Assembly: GCF_014851395.1 (NCBI RefSeq)
Contig: NW_024040596.1
Coordinates: forward strand, 10,728,155-10,792,154
Reading direction: 5' to 3'
Origin: Micropterus salmoides
Lineage: Eukaryota > Chordata > Actinopteri > Centrarchiformes > Centrarchidae
Length of the DNA: 64,000 nt
Positions 11,816-24,799 of this stretch are shown here, in pieces. Numbering within the stretch: the stretch's first letter is position 1; every line of letters begins with the position of its first letter. A program made the translations under genes and the position numbers. The notes beneath the pieces are model-generated. The model did not search any database. It was given only the letters and a program-made list of their open reading frames with translations, and was not told the DNA's origin.

Positions 11816-13533
11816 GTACGCCTAGAAATGTCGAATCATTTTTTCAACTTAGTTGTTAAGATGTGGGTCTATGTCTACACAAAGCTGAAAATCACATTTG
11901 CAGTTTTGATAAATGTTTTCACGTGGACTGTTTGTCAGCATGGAATTAATGAAAACATTCATTACTGTCATGTTTCTCAGACTAGTTGTCTTTCTGCCAT
12001 TACAGTATAGGCTCTACACTAACCCACTGTCTGAACCATCCATTAGCTGATTGCTTTGGACAGGATACAGCAGTAATGACAAGGGGAGTTTGAGTATGCA
12101 CAAGCTAAAGACAATTAATTAATCCAATCAAATCTCTTCTTCTTGGTCTTTTCAAAGTCGTGGAGGAAAATGAGATTACATCTCCTGGAAAATTGGAGAT
12201 AAAAAAGGCTTTTTGGACACCTGTAAACAAAAGCAAGCGTCTGTATCTGTAGCAGTGTTTCTATACCTATTCCACACAAATTAAAATGTTAAGATGCCTG
12301 AACCTAATTTGCTTCAAGGCAGTTACTTGATATTTGTTGTGTAAGGCTCTTATTGTTTTCCATGTTGGCAAGTGAGCGACACTTTCATCTCTTATGCACT
12401 CGAATTACTTCATTAAGAATAATGTTCAGATCTGCTTGCAGCCATCAGTGCTGCTTGGGGTAAAATGTGTCTTTTGAATGCTGAACAGAGTTATGCAGCT
12501 CTGGCTCCTCAGCAAGTTTTAACATTGGTAGTATAACAGAACATCTGTTCTTAGCCTCTAGGTATTCGCTCATTTTGTGCCTGCAGGTGTGCCTAATAAT
12601 AATCTCATCTGAACTCAGGAGTCATGAAATATTCGAACAGTCAAACAGTCAAATTCGTTTTTGTGTGAAGCAATGAAATACGGATCCTGTGACCAAATAT
12701 AGTAGGTTTTATGTAATTAGCAATCCAACATATAGAGAGCAGCTGTATATATCTAAGTAGAGAAGATAAAGAGTAATCATGGAATATATTCTGTAATTAA
12801 TTCACCACTACCTTTGTAAAGTTCATACAATTCTTGTATGTGTTACTGAGTTGTTTAGTTTTAGTTTAAGCTGTAATTTGTGATGTTATGGATTTGTAGA
12901 GCTTCTTGTAAGATAAGGTACATTTTTGGTGGTGTTGTTCTATGATGTTTGGTAATTAGTTTGTGCCCCTCTATTTGATTAATTATTTACAGTTCCACCA
13001 CATCACCATGCATCCATCTGGGTTCCGTACACAAACAACAAATGGTATCAAACTGTAGGAGTTTATATGCAAATTAACTCTCCTACGGATGATTGGTTGT
13101 TACGGCCGTTTATGCTCAGTTGCCAAATAATACAACAACCCTGCGATAAATCCTACCTTCATGAAGGTCATTATGTTCAGGATTTGTTTTAGAGAGCTGT
13201 TGATTTAACTTTATGGTCATTTTGGAGGCTATATTTGTGATGATGTTGAATTACAATTCGTTTCGCTGTATGAAGATGTGCGGGGAAGCCCTTGTTTCTA
13301 CTGCCTCATCGGTGTGGAATAGCTCACAGAAAGGCTCAAAACATAATAAACCTTTCATTTTTCTCTCCTCCTTTCAACTTTTCTTAAATTGCCTAATAAT
13401 TACAAAAATGGTATCCCTTTTTCTATGATGGGCTGCTTTTTTTTTGTGGACCAGCTGTCTGAATGGGGAAGGAAATCACTGATAATGCACGGTAGAAAGC
13501 GGTTAATCTGATGTGCTTTTTCATAATTTGCAG
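11816..13533. other. Non-coding stretch, no gene seen
   Basis: AT-rich. A block near 12110-12260 (CAATTAATTAATCCAATCAA followed by AGATTACATCTCCTGG) has the look of a conserved enhancer but cannot be tested here. No coding exon is supported. Confidence 0.45.
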
Positions 13534-13672
13534 GTGTGAAGAGGAATCTGTCCCCCTTGGCTTTCAGGTGATCCTCTGACAATCTTGACGTCAACCCCTG
13601 TGAGATTTGGAGAGAGGACAGTTTTTTTGCATCCAGCTTGACTCATCAGCCAGTCCCAGACCGCCTAACCAG
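13534..13672 (+). other. map2: Candidate map2 5'UTR exon
   Basis: A 139-nt segment bounded by an acceptor-like TTTTCATAATTTGCAG and a strong donor CCAG|GTAAGG. It has no long frame starting with ATG. It lies about 12.7 kb upstream of the first coding exon, in the same orientation. Vertebrate map2 has several untranslated 5' exons, so a non-coding exon is expected here. This particular one is an inference from splice signals only. Confidence 0.4.
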
Positions 13673-15902
13673 GTAAGGATACCTGCTACATGGCTGCATT
13701 ATAACTCCTATATATATATATATTTCTATAATTCATACCAAATACATTTGAAAGTAACAACACAAGCTGTTAAAAAATACATATCTATGGAAAAAAGAGT
13801 CAATTTGACATAATTAGGTGTTGCACGAGTTATCTCTGTCCCCCCTGCAAGGCATTTTTGACTATTTAAAACTAAAATACTCTAACTATAATACTCTATT
13901 AAAATATTTTTAATGTAGAGTAACATTACCTTGATCTCACTTGTCAGACAATGGAGAGATGAACCTTCAGGAATGTAAATGAATGCAACTGTACAGCCTA
14001 AATATCCTATAGCTACTGTAATAAACTACATGGACGTGAAGGACGTGAATGTATTTCTGACGAGGCACATGAGTGAATGAAGCCAAAACCAGCCAAAACC
14101 TTCTTACAGCGTAATTGCAAGCCTGTTCAGAACTACATTCATTTGTCCTGAATTTGAGATATGGTGAATACCTGTCAGAAAGAGAAAAAGAAACATTTAC
14201 AACAAAGGACAGAGAGAGACAGAAAGAATACATGTTACCTCCGCAGATGAAATGGCTGTGTGGGTGGATGTACATGTGAGTGCAGGCTGCTAGGAGCTGT
14301 GAGTGGGAAGTGGGTACTGAGTGGGAAGAGAAGAGCTGCTTTAGTGAGACGATCAGCACCAAGGCCCGCTGAAAGGCAGTCACGCTTTTATAGCTTCGCT
14401 TTGTTTTCTGCACTTGTACAAAGACAGAGTTCCAGGTTGTGAGGTTGGGGATGGATCGTGGATATGAGTGTTTCTTTGCGCCCGCCATCATCTGTATATA
14501 TGTGTATGTGTGAAGGTCTAGCTGGTATTTTTTTTCCTATTAATTTCATGCAGAATCATAATGAATCTATGGTAGTTACAAGACTGGACAGACACAAGAT
14601 AGAATAGACTGAATAGGCTGGACAGAAACATGTACAAAAAGAAAGCATTTTTAGAAAGACTTACAACTACAAGCAACTCACGCAGGTAGCCCTGAAGAAG
14701 CTCTTTGATTTTGGTACAGATTTACATTCATTTCTTTCTGTAAATAACTTTTAAAAAATCCTCCAATATTTGCTAATTCATAACAAATGAGATACAACAA
14801 TTGCACACTGCAGCATAAGACCATATTAAGTGAGAACCCAAAAGTCTGTATGTAATAGGAGCAGAGTGGGTGAGACGCAACAGCAAAAATGGGGAATGAG
14901 CAAGATGATATGGAAGAGGAGTAATGAACAATCAAAAGTGAGGTGGCTGATAATCATTACAAAGACTTGATTAAAACATATAAATACAGTAGATGATTAT
15001 TTTAGCCACGCTGCTAATGAATGTTTGTAATGATACACTTGTCTCTCCAATACGTGTTAGTCACTAAAAAATGTCAGTTGATCCTTAAAATTTTCACAAA
15101 AAACTGTGACTGGACTGTTTTACTTGAACAGCCCAGTGTTGATCGGTAGTGACAAAGACGACTGCAGTGTCTTCTCAGGTTCACAATTCGAAACATATTA
15201 ATGTTGAAATGAGTCAACATAAAAGAATGTATACTATTTTTGAGTTACCCATTACAAGTCCCGTTAAGTGTTGGGTTTTTTCGCTCACAAACACAAAGTT
15301 CTGCGTGCTCTCACATATCTCAGTGAAATGTGGAGAAAAACTGATTCGTACCTAGACTCCTGTTTGTCATTGCCCTCTCCCACAATTCTCCCGATTTATG
15401 ACAAATGTTTACAACTTTGTGTCCTTTTCATTGCCTTTATTACTGTTTCTAAGAGTGCGGATAAGCCCTACAACTCTCTCTCTCTCTCTACTGTTTTCCT
15501 CCTGGACAACTAGCTTGCACGTGACACAGAAGAAGAGCTCACGACACCACCAACACCACCCCCCCAACCAATGCTGTTGTTTTTCTAATAAGAATCACCA
15601 TCATGTGAAACAGGAAGCAACTGGTGTCCGTCTGTGTTGTAGCCTCTCTTTTTTTTTATCAGTACTTGGTCAAAAGTTTTTAAAGGCCCATTCAGTACTA
15701 ATAGCATATTTCCTTGATTGAAGATGCTGAGAAGTATTATTTCATTAATATAACATTAGTATTATTCAGGATACTTTCATTCTAAAAAAATCACAAGTGT
15801 GCATATTTCTTAGATTAAAAGCCTTTGAAGCTGCATTTACAGTACACCTTCCCTTCAGCTCCCCACTGTCAGCTGCTCTAATAAAGTCCTTTTAACAGCA
15901 TC
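13673..15902. other. Non-coding stretch, no gene seen
   Basis: It includes a short AT microsatellite near 13710-13722. A 174-codon minus-strand open frame at 13967-14491 has no recognisable domain and is treated as chance. No repeat with clear ends was identified. Confidence 0.45.
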
Positions 15903-16566
15903 TTAAAGGGACTATATGTAAGTTTTTCAATGAAATTAACCAAATTTTCATTGCCTTATTGTCAATGGGCTCAAAACTCACTTAGAAATGAAGCACACGC
16001 CTGTTTTCTCCGTTGCTTGCATCAGCCACTATTCTGCATTTAATGTGAGGTCTCCGGGTCGGATTCAGCCCTGTGCACGCTCCCAAGCCTCTCTCGTACT
16101 ACAGCACCAACACGGCAGCTAACGACATGCAGTCCACTAACACCATAAAACAACCGTCTCACAGCAAAACGCAGGCTCCACGTGAGGATACAAAACAACA
16201 ATGAAGGTTCATGTGCTGAAACCCATCAGACCAAACAGGTTAAGATGATGTCGAGTAAGAACAAAGTGAGCATTAGTAAAGCTGGAGAAACACAGAGAAA
16301 GTCATGTTAGCTCGCAGGCTAACGCCGAGCAGTTGCTAATGTTAGCTTTCCATATTACTTACACCAACTAACACGACCCATGTTACTATCCTGTGTGCCA
16401 CTGTTGATTTAGCCTGCAGAGAGGATGTAACAGTAAAAAGCAAATGTAGAGCGACATTATGTGTGACACAATCACATGTAGCTGTGCTGACATTGCTGAG
16501 CCTTATCGAATCTTAGAACCTCACCGCTAGTGGCTGCTGGAAACTACATAATGCTCCTTCAAAGCA
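15903..16566. mobile_element. TIR-type non-autonomous element, about 660 bp
   Basis: The left end CTTAAAGGGACTATATGTAAG is mirrored imperfectly by CTACATAATGCTCCTTCAAAG at the right end. From memory, the phrases AAAGGGAC...TATGTAAG and GCTGCTGGAAACTACATAA mark a widespread teleost repeat. The interior has no transposase-like frame. No target duplication is evident. Confidence 0.75.
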
Positions 16567-16924
16567 CACAGTGTGGCAGAATTTATAAAAGGACTCTGGT
16601 AAAGATGTTGACTAAAAAGCTAGACAATGCTGACATGACTTTAATATATCAATCTAGCCCCATTACTGTAGATATTTTAGTCTCTAATGTTTTACTATGA
16701 AGAACTATTGACAAAGTGGTATAGTCTCTGTACATACAGTATCACAAGGACGTTTTTAGGCCTTATAGGGAGGAACTGTTGTGGATAAAATTACCTGACC
16801 CTGAACTACTTTGGCTCAGGTATTCACAAGCAACTCCAGTTTCTCCTGCTCCAATAAAACCAGCCTCAGGGCTAACAAGAACTAAACAGAAATGTGGAAT
16901 ATAGGCTGAAACAGTTAATGAAAC

Positions 16925-17340
16925 AGTTTGATGTTTTGGGAAATATGTTTATTTGCTTTCTTGCTAAGAGTTAGATTAGAAAATTGATACCACTCTCATG
17001 CGGTAAATGTAGCTGGAGCCAGCAGCTGATTATTTTATCTTAGCATGAAGATTGAAAACAGGGGGAAACTGCTAACCTGTCTCTGTCCAGAGGTAACAAA
17101 TCCTGGCTGCTATTTAATTTAAAATGTCTAATAAAGTGTAACAATGTCCCAGCCCCCCCCCCCCCCCCCCCCCCAAAAAAAAACAAAAAAAACTTGTTGT
17201 TTGTTGTTGTTGTTTTTACACTTACACTGGCTGCTGGCTCTACCTACATTTTTACTGTACAGACATCAGAGTAGTACCAATCGTCTCATCTAACTCTTAA
17301 AGCGAGCAACTAAGCTTAAATCCCCAAATATGACTCTTAA
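16925..17340 (+). mobile_element. Teleost repeat, copy C, with long inverted ends
   Basis: The left arm (TTGCTAAGAGTTAGATTAGA, then ACCACTCTCATG, then GGAGCCAGCAGC) is inverted in the right arm (GCTGCTGGCTCT, then CAGAGTAGTACCAA, then CTCATCTAACTCTTAAAGC). The inverted repeat is roughly 100 bp and imperfect. A 22-base C run and A-rich tract (17153-17190) sit inside it. Copies A and B are partial versions. Confidence 0.8.
17153..17190. repeat. Homopolymer C tract followed by A-rich tract
   Basis: Twenty-two consecutive C, then nine A, one C and eight A. This is low complexity, and its length is likely unreliable in any assembly. Confidence 0.95.
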
Positions 17341-20021
17341 ACACGCATATGCATATCCTTGCTTTTGAATATCTGCGTGCCTGCACACATCTTCAAACAT
17401 GCAACCTCACACACTTACAAGCCACATGCTTATACATATATGTACAGTATCCACACACACACACTTAGAGGAACTCCTATATCTTGCATCCCTGCTCTCT
17501 GGCTCCTGCAGTAAGACGGCCCTGAGAGGAGAGCCCCGCAATGCAGCATCTGTGTGACTCACACACACACACACACACACACACAGTGAGATGGTGGCAT
17601 GTGAAAGTGCTCAGATCGTAGGAGGGAGATGAGGAGAGAGAGAGCAGAGTGAGGGGAAAGATGAAGCCTGAAGAGAGGTGGAGGAGGAGGAGGAGGTGTA
17701 GGAGGATGAGGAGTAGTGAGTAGGAGGTGGAACAGCGACGGCAGGAGGCGGAGGAAGGTGAAGAGTAAAGAAGAAATACCAGGTGGGAGGAAGATTTATA
17801 GGTGAAAGGATGCTTAGAAGTCAGACAAAAGAAGAGAACAAGAAGCAGATAAGAGCCTACAGAAATGACAAATGGACTACTTAATTAGCTCGGTGATTAC
17901 CTTGTCTGGGCAGAATCTTTATGGCTGATGTGTTCACAGACAGTTTATCTGTCCTGCTTCATCTCTTTAAGCTGGACACACATTGTGATACACGCTTGGA
18001 CTGACAAGGGAGGAATTTGTATTGAAATAACTGAATATAAACCAGAATGAAGATGAAACCTGAAGAGAGGTTCTTTACAGCAAGCAAAACCTTTGTATCA
18101 TTAGGTTTAGTTTTTTCTAATTGCTGTTTTTGTTGTGAGGAGATGTTCACAGCCTGTAATTAGCCTTCAATCTGCTAATATCTGCACGCTCTGTTTGAGC
18201 TGAGATAATTCACGTTAGTCTATAAAAACTCCAAAGCAATACACAACAGCTCTCAACAGTAAAGATACAACACAATTAACAGAAAATACAATGTTTGGTC
18301 AGTGAGCTGTAACTTCCACGTGAGCTAACCAAACACATCAGCCTCTCTCAGTATGCCTTATGTTAAAATGTACACGTTTTCTGCATTGGCTGTTTTGACA
18401 AGTTAAGATTTTTTACTTTTAAGCTGATTTGAAGTTTTAAGACGGACCTTTTGACCTTTTGTTTTTTTTATTTCCACCTCACCAAGCACTAAACTTTGAC
18501 AGTGGGCTGGTAGAAGCTAAGGTGGTGAGGAATAGAAAACATTTACCCTCGGAAAAAACATAAAATTCTACTTCACTAAGCTCTTCTTGCTATGGGATGA
18601 GTCCATTTAAGTACCAAATCAAAATTTAAAATGTTGCACTCTCTCTCTTAGTGGACTATATTTATGTCTTAGACAGACAGTCCACCTGCTATTTTGAGGC
18701 CATGGGATTGCCTATGTGGAGCAAGTGTCTGTGTGTAAATCTACCTATATTCGTGTGCTTGCCAGTATATCTTTGCTCTTTTGATTGAACATTAGTTATT
18801 TTCTATGGATTGTGCCTCACTGAGAAAGTACAGTTGCAGAAAGTCATACTTCTTCCTCCCTTGGCAAGTGGTGTCAAGGTGCCCTTCAGCAAGGCACTGC
18901 TCTATCAGCTCAGTGGACATCAATGGTGGGTAGCTTGCAGTTTAAATGTGTGGATTTGTATGAATGTGAAGCAGGTAGTTTGTTGGCAGTCAGCATGATT
19001 TAACTTCACCTTTAAAAAAAAAAGACAAATACATGATATGGTTTTCCTTAAAACACATACTCAACTCATGAATCCAATTTATTTTTATTTTATTTAACCT
19101 TAATTTAACCAGATGATCTCATTGATATTTAAACCCTCTTTTTCAAGAGAGACCAGGCCAAAATAGCAGAATGTTGACGGAGCACCGTTACAAATGCACC
19201 AAGCAACAACGACAAAGGACATTTAACAAGATTCTTAAGATACATAAACAAACAACATTAGACTACTTAAAAGTACAATTTGTACATACCATAGGTTTAA
19301 ATGATTTAGTTATAAATAAATAAAGCTACATTTGTTGTTTAATGAATATATGTGGTGTATTCATCTCATTCTCTTTCTTCAAATAACAGACACAGACAGA
19401 CATAGTTGAGACAGGAAAGGTACCCTGAGTGGTCTATTCTAAGGACATAGTGAAAAATTGCCCCCCGCAGCATCTGTAGAAGGCTTTTCATGTTTTCTGA
19501 TACAAAAAAAAAATACTGCACTAGAGCCTTGCATAAGGCTAAAAAATGCTACATATTTACTGGATTATTTTCAGCGTCGACTGTGTGTTGGAAAATGCAC
19601 CTCGTCGCTGCTGATTCATTGTTGGGAAGTGATCAGTTTGCCAGCGTGCAGTAGGTGACAGGAGCAGAGATGTTGAACCTTTATACTTTATACCTTCGGT
19701 GCACTCGTGACACTTGGATGTGTAAGTAGTGCTAGTACGTGGCAGCCTGTAACTGCAGAGGCGCACACTGCCTTAGTTTGTCATTATAAAGAAAATATGA
19801 ATTATTAATGTGTACTGTAAAACAAATCTAAATATGAACCAATAATCACTACTGACACTCACACATGTTCCTTAGCAACCAGCTTTGATTAGCCACCGTT
19901 GAAACATTGCATAGCATGGTGGGAAAAACATTCCTGTTAACTTTAGCTCAAGTTACAGTACATTCTTTGATGCAACAGTTATTTGTAAGGCTTAATGAAC
20001 AGTATATACAGTTTGTATTTT
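17341..20021. other. Non-coding stretch with CA repeat and purine-rich tract
   Basis: It holds a (CA)n at 17561-17585 and a strongly purine-rich stretch (GAGGAGG-type) at about 17615-17780. It also holds a repeat-like phrase TGCCCTTCAGCAAGGCACTGC near 18880. No coding exon was recognised. The purine tract could belong to an untranslated exon or promoter, but nothing proves it. Confidence 0.45.
17561..17585. repeat. (CA)n microsatellite
   Basis: About twelve uninterrupted CA units preceding the purine-rich tract. Confidence 0.9.
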
Positions 20022-20352
20022 GTATCCCACTATAACTTTTCCTAGGAAACAACAAACATCTCCATATTCACCCCTGTTATTAGTCATGATGTGAAATATA
20101 CCCAAAACAAAATACTTGATAGTAGGCCATCATCTGTGCATTATAAAGGGGGGATACATTTTATGGCAGGTTGAGAATACAGTCTGAAAATATTTGCATC
20201 CCACTATAACTTTTGCTCGGAAAATAAAAACTTCTCTATATTCACTATTATTAGTCATGATATGAAGTATACACAAAATAAAAACAATAAAATACTTGAT
20301 AGTAGGCCATCATCTGTGCATTATGGAGGGGTGTACATATTTTGGCAGACTG
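20022..20352 (+). repeat. Tandem direct duplication, two copies of about 165 bp
   Basis: Copy 1 (about 20022-20175) and copy 2 (about 20195-20352) share CATCCCACTATAACTTTT-like starts, TTATTAGTCATGAT, and the exact block ATACTTGATAGTAGGCCATC followed by ATCTGTGCATTAT. Both end near a TTTTGGCAG/TTATGGCAG block. Copies differ by scattered substitutions and short indels. Function is unknown. Confidence 0.85.
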
Positions 20353-21177
20353 CATGTCCAGGCAGGACCAGTAAGCTACTGTTATTGCTTTTTGTGTATG
20401 AGAAGTGCTGTTTAAATGCAATGCATTATTAAATTGATAATGATAATAATTTACCCTTTAAGGAAGGGGACTGAGAACAATTTCCAGCAATATCCAAAAG
20501 CTATCCATGCAAAGGAAACGTGGATTACAAGGACAAAATATTGTCTTCAATTGAGTTTAATGTTCAAGTCAAGTAGATGTAACGTCCAAAGTCTGTGTTA
20601 CAGGGGCACTGGCCCCTGTTGGCTCCTCCCTAAAACCGCCACAAGCTGAGAGGAAGTTAGCTTGTTGTATTTACTTTTGCCAATTTATCAGTGTTACCTT
20701 AATAACAGTCAACATAAGTACATTGTTAGTTACAAAATAATGTAATCTTTAAGGTCATCTTACAAGCTGTCAGAGCCTTCAACCTTCATTCAGCAAATGG
20801 ACCTTCTGTCATGTAAAAAGGGGTGTGTATATGAGGGGAGATGGTAACCCCAGCTGTCTCTCTTCAAGGCTGGTCTTGTGCGTTGCATGTGAATTATCTC
20901 CTTGATCTTTCTAAGGCCGCCTGCTGGCTCCTGGTGGATTGATATCGATTGTTGTGAAATAAAAGCTGCAACCTACTGATTGTTAAGTCTGATTTTTAAC
21001 AGACTTATTGATCTAAAGACTGGATGGCAATACTTAATGAGGTTAATTTACTGATATGCAAAAAAGGTTTAACTGGGACTCGCCTGTACTTACAGTGGCA
21101 CGATCAGCTAGAGAGAAGATTTACCAGCTGAACTTCTCACAATCAGTCTATGCAGAATACAGGCAGTGGCTTAAAAT
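20353..21177. other. Non-coding stretch
   Basis: A phrase near 20598-20645 (GGGGCACTGGCCCC, then CTCCTCCCTAAAACCGCCAC) resembles the edge of a teleost repeat. Otherwise nothing is recognised. Confidence 0.4.
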
Positions 21178-21595
21178 TAGGGCTGGGCAATAAAACAATA
21201 ATAATAATTATCACAATATAATTTTCCTCAATAACAGTATGACAAATGTTAAATAAAGGTTTGATTTAATGCATTTTGATTTGAATCACAAACAAATTAG
21301 CACTTATTTGTTTCTATTAATTTATTTTGAGTAAAAGGGACTGAAAAAGATTTTTCCTAAAATTATTTGTTGAAAACAGATAGATTTCATCAAAATTGTT
21401 TTGAATGTTCTACCTCACCCACTGTTTAACCACAGTTACCATCTGGTTTCTTCAACTTTCACTTAAGAGCAAAAATCTGCCTTTAAAGTTGAAAGAAATA
21501 AGGATTTGACATTTATCGCGATAATTATTCACATCGAATGATGTGATTTTTTTTTTTTTATCGTGATAACATTTTTGGCCATACTGCCCAGACCT
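21178..21595. mobile_element. hAT-like MITE, copy 1
   Basis: It begins TAGGGCTGGGC and ends GCCCAGACCTA. The interior is shared with the element at 30114-30572: AATATAATTTTCCTCA, TAGCACTTA, GAAAGAAATA, TTGACATT, TATCGTGAT and CATTTTTGG in the same order. Flanks CTTAAAAT and CTTGGAGT agree at five of eight positions, consistent with a decayed 8-bp duplication. Confidence 0.82.
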
Positions 21596-24500
21596 ACTTG
21601 GAGTGAATCCGGGACAGGAACCCAACCCTACTGACAGATGCTGTTTACAATATAAACATCACGTCTTGCCATTTGTCATACCTTCAGTCTCATGTTGTTT
21701 TACCCTACCCCAATCGGTTAGCAACAAGAAACAAGTGTGACACCTAATCAGACAAATTTTGAGTATTAATAAATTCAAACCATCCCATACTGTACTTGCC
21801 TCTTCTCTTTTGGATCCCTGATTTAAAACTTGCATTGAATGTTGTTCACAATTAGGTCAGAACATGCTTTAAAAGCAGGTCAGGAGCATCAAGTGCTGGG
21901 TCTTAGGATAAGTGGTTCTTACCTTTATTATTTTTCATAATGTTCTCTGAATGCTTTACAAAATTGTGTTGAATAATACAATATAATACTAGTACGCTCT
22001 CATTAACAAACACATGTACCATCTGTGTTCAAGCATTTTTACAATTATATTTAAGGATCCACTCTTTCAGCAGTGTCAAGAGTTTTCTGCAAAAATCAGG
22101 AAAGTATGAAATCTATGTCCAATATGTCTTATCCATTATTTTAAAAGAGAAAATGGAAGAAGCTGAAAAACATCCACTCAGAGAAAGTCAAGGCTTGTTG
22201 GAATGATGATTGATTACTAATTAATAGAAATAAATCAATAGTTATAGTGTTTGCATCATTTTAAAATCACCTCCATTCTTCCCTGGCACAGAGAGAGTGA
22301 GCGTATCAGCATCACACATCCCTCTGGCAAAGTGCCACAGGCTTTTTGCCAAGTGCAACAGACCTGCTCTCTACTGAGACGCCGGACGTCTAACTCTATC
22401 ATATCAGCATCTCATACAGTCTTACTTCTCACTGGACACAATGCCTTAAGGATAGTCTAATATCTGGACAATATATTTCGTCTGGTATCTTGTGATATAC
22501 AATTTACTGCTCCTCACTTGTCTCCATCATTTGCTCTCCAAACTGATCTTGTCAAGACTCTTCTTTTTTAGTTTTTTATTCTCTGCTCTATGCTATCAAC
22601 CGTTACATCTTAACCTAGACCAGGATTTTGTTTTTGACTATAGATCAAATGCATGGCATGTTAATTAGTAGTGACTGGATGCTGTACTGCATTGCAGCAC
22701 CTGTTTGTGTTTCAGGCTGATGAGAAAGGCATACTTTCACATGTTAATGTTCCCTAATGCCTCTCTGATCTCTAACCCCAGCATGCTGAGTTTTCATTAT
22801 TCTTGGTAAGGAGGCATCAATTGCCTTCTTTTCAGGCTTTAACCCGACAGGTGGTGCTGTTTCATTTGCACATGCAGCACATGCTTCCTCACAAACATAC
22901 AGACCATACACTAAACACTGTCATCAGCAGCTCAACATGCCTCCTGGAAGTCAGGCCACACTTCCTCCCCTCCTCATGAACCACCACCGACACCCTGAGC
23001 CTGGCCACCAGTCAGGATGATCTTGTTGGTTCTGGAAATCCGCCACAGAGCTCAAAGTGACCTTCATCATCAGACAGACAGCACTGAGACATAGCATCAG
23101 GGCAGCAGTCTCATCTCTGTATTTTATGACTCCTTTAATATTGAGAGTGCTCTTCAATGGAGGTTCGAGCAGGGACACAGTGGTGCAACAAGCAATGGAA
23201 GGGGCAGTGACAGTTAAGGGGTGATGTGAAATATACCGCTGTGGCTTTTGGACAGAAACAGTGAGCATTTTATGAGGAGGCTGTTCAGTGTTGTGAGCTG
23301 TGGGGTCTCTGTAGAGGCTTCATTCATACCGATGTTCCCTTCAGAGCTGAGTCATGCAAAGCTCCATTGACTCCTGACTGATCCATTTAGGTTGCAAGGG
23401 CTTACGGCCGTCACGTATTCTACTCAGTTCTATTCTATTCTTACGTACTGTTTAATGTTATTCTGCTCCTCTGCTCCATTCTTATGTTATTTTATTTCAG
23501 TGGTTCCACACAACCTTTGTGTGATATTACCATGGACGTCGTTAGGCCTTTTTTAGGGGGGCTGAAGCCACTCTAACATGGTCTGAAGCCCCCCCCCCAA
23601 ATAATAAGAAAAATAATTCTTAGATTTAGATTTTTTTTTACAGTGTAGACATGTACTCAACAAAGAGAAGCAAGAATATTGATAAATACTACAGAATCAT
23701 TCTGGTTGTTTCATCTGCTTCATAATTTAAATCCCTGCTGTGGTCGGGAGGCTACCTTTCATCACTGCCAAGCGACGTTACTACAGTGACACACAGACAT
23801 GGTGAAGGAAGATTGATTCAATGTTGTGAGTGATACAGAGTGAAACTGTAAGTTGTTGTTATTGACTGTTACTTGCTGAACGTAAGCTACATTTACTTGA
23901 GGTAAAGGAAAGAGGATTTTTTAGTTGGCTATGGAAAACACTTGTGGTGATAATGTGAACGCCATTAATATCTCTGATAGCCTATTTCAAAACAATATCA
24001 GTCCCCACAGAATGTTGTTATCAGTGAAAACTAAATGTCATAGTGTCCATGTTCCATTCATTGACCAGATGGATATTGAAGATATTATAGGAGAGAAAGA
24101 GAGATAAGTGGGAGATTGGCAGGGCAGCTGATTCTGAGGTCTGTAGTGCATGTTAACGCATTAATTAATTAATATCTCACGTTCTATCTATCTCACGTTA
24201 AGGCAGTTTTTATTAGTATTATTTTGAAAGTCCATTTCTCACTGGCTCTGAATACACATACAGTCAAATCATGCGTCACAGGAGATCAGCCTGCAAATCA
24301 CCCACCCAAACAAGCAGCGGAGGGAGGCGTTGGCAGACTACGTTGGATGCAGCATGTGGGAGAAGTAGATAAACAAAAGCAAGACAAGCGATCAAATTCT
24401 GTAGCGCAGTGGATAGCTACACACTGCATGTACTGGGGAAGATGTCGGTCTTAGGAATGTTCTTAAAATCACAACGTCGTCGCTTGGCCCCATGGGGTTG

Positions 24501-24624
24501 CTCTTTGCTCCGATGATCAGACAGGGAGACAAGCGCGTCGCGAGTAAACAGCAGGCACTCTATGGATAGTAACCATGGCAACGGATTCTGTGCGCTACAC
24601 AGCTGTAGCCTATTTAACTGTCTG
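21596..24624. other. Non-coding stretch, repeat-like pieces, no gene
   Basis: From about 23535 the phrases TTTTTTAGGGGGGCTGAAGC and GAAGCCCCCCCCCCAAATAA look like part of a teleost repeat. Open frames at 22951-23268 (minus) and 23925-24107 show no domain. An RFX-type palindrome lies at 24569-24582. Confidence 0.4.
24569..24582. promoter_or_regulatory. Palindromic RFX X-box-like site
   Basis: GTAACCATGGCAAC matches the symmetrical X-box GTNNCC-AT-GGNNAC exactly. RFX-family winged-helix factors bind such sites. It lies in probable map2 5' intron or flank. Binding is not shown. Confidence 0.4.
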
Positions 24625-24682
24625 CCATTTAGGCCACCCTATACAAACTATTTGGACTGAAACTTGTCAGACTACCATTTAG
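24625..24682 (+). repeat. 43-bp dispersed duplicate flanked by 8-bp direct repeats
   Basis: CCATTTAG at 24625-24632 and again at 24675-24682 frames a short insert. The stretch 24631-24673 (starting AGGCCACCCTATACAAAC) is identical to 25871-25913. Framing by an 8-bp repeat suggests a small mobile or templated insertion. Confidence 0.7.
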
Positions 24683-24799
24683 CACCACCATGAAGTTGAC
24701 AATTTTTGTTTTAACTATTGTATTGATTGTCGTGTACTTTGGAACGGACCTTTATATACCCCACAGGATGAATTGCAACAAATTTGGTGATCCCCTGAC

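Noticed and set aside
13967..14491. Minus-strand open frame of 174 codons with an ATG
   Set aside because: No domain, no splice context, ordinary intronic composition. Length is compatible with chance in 64 kb.
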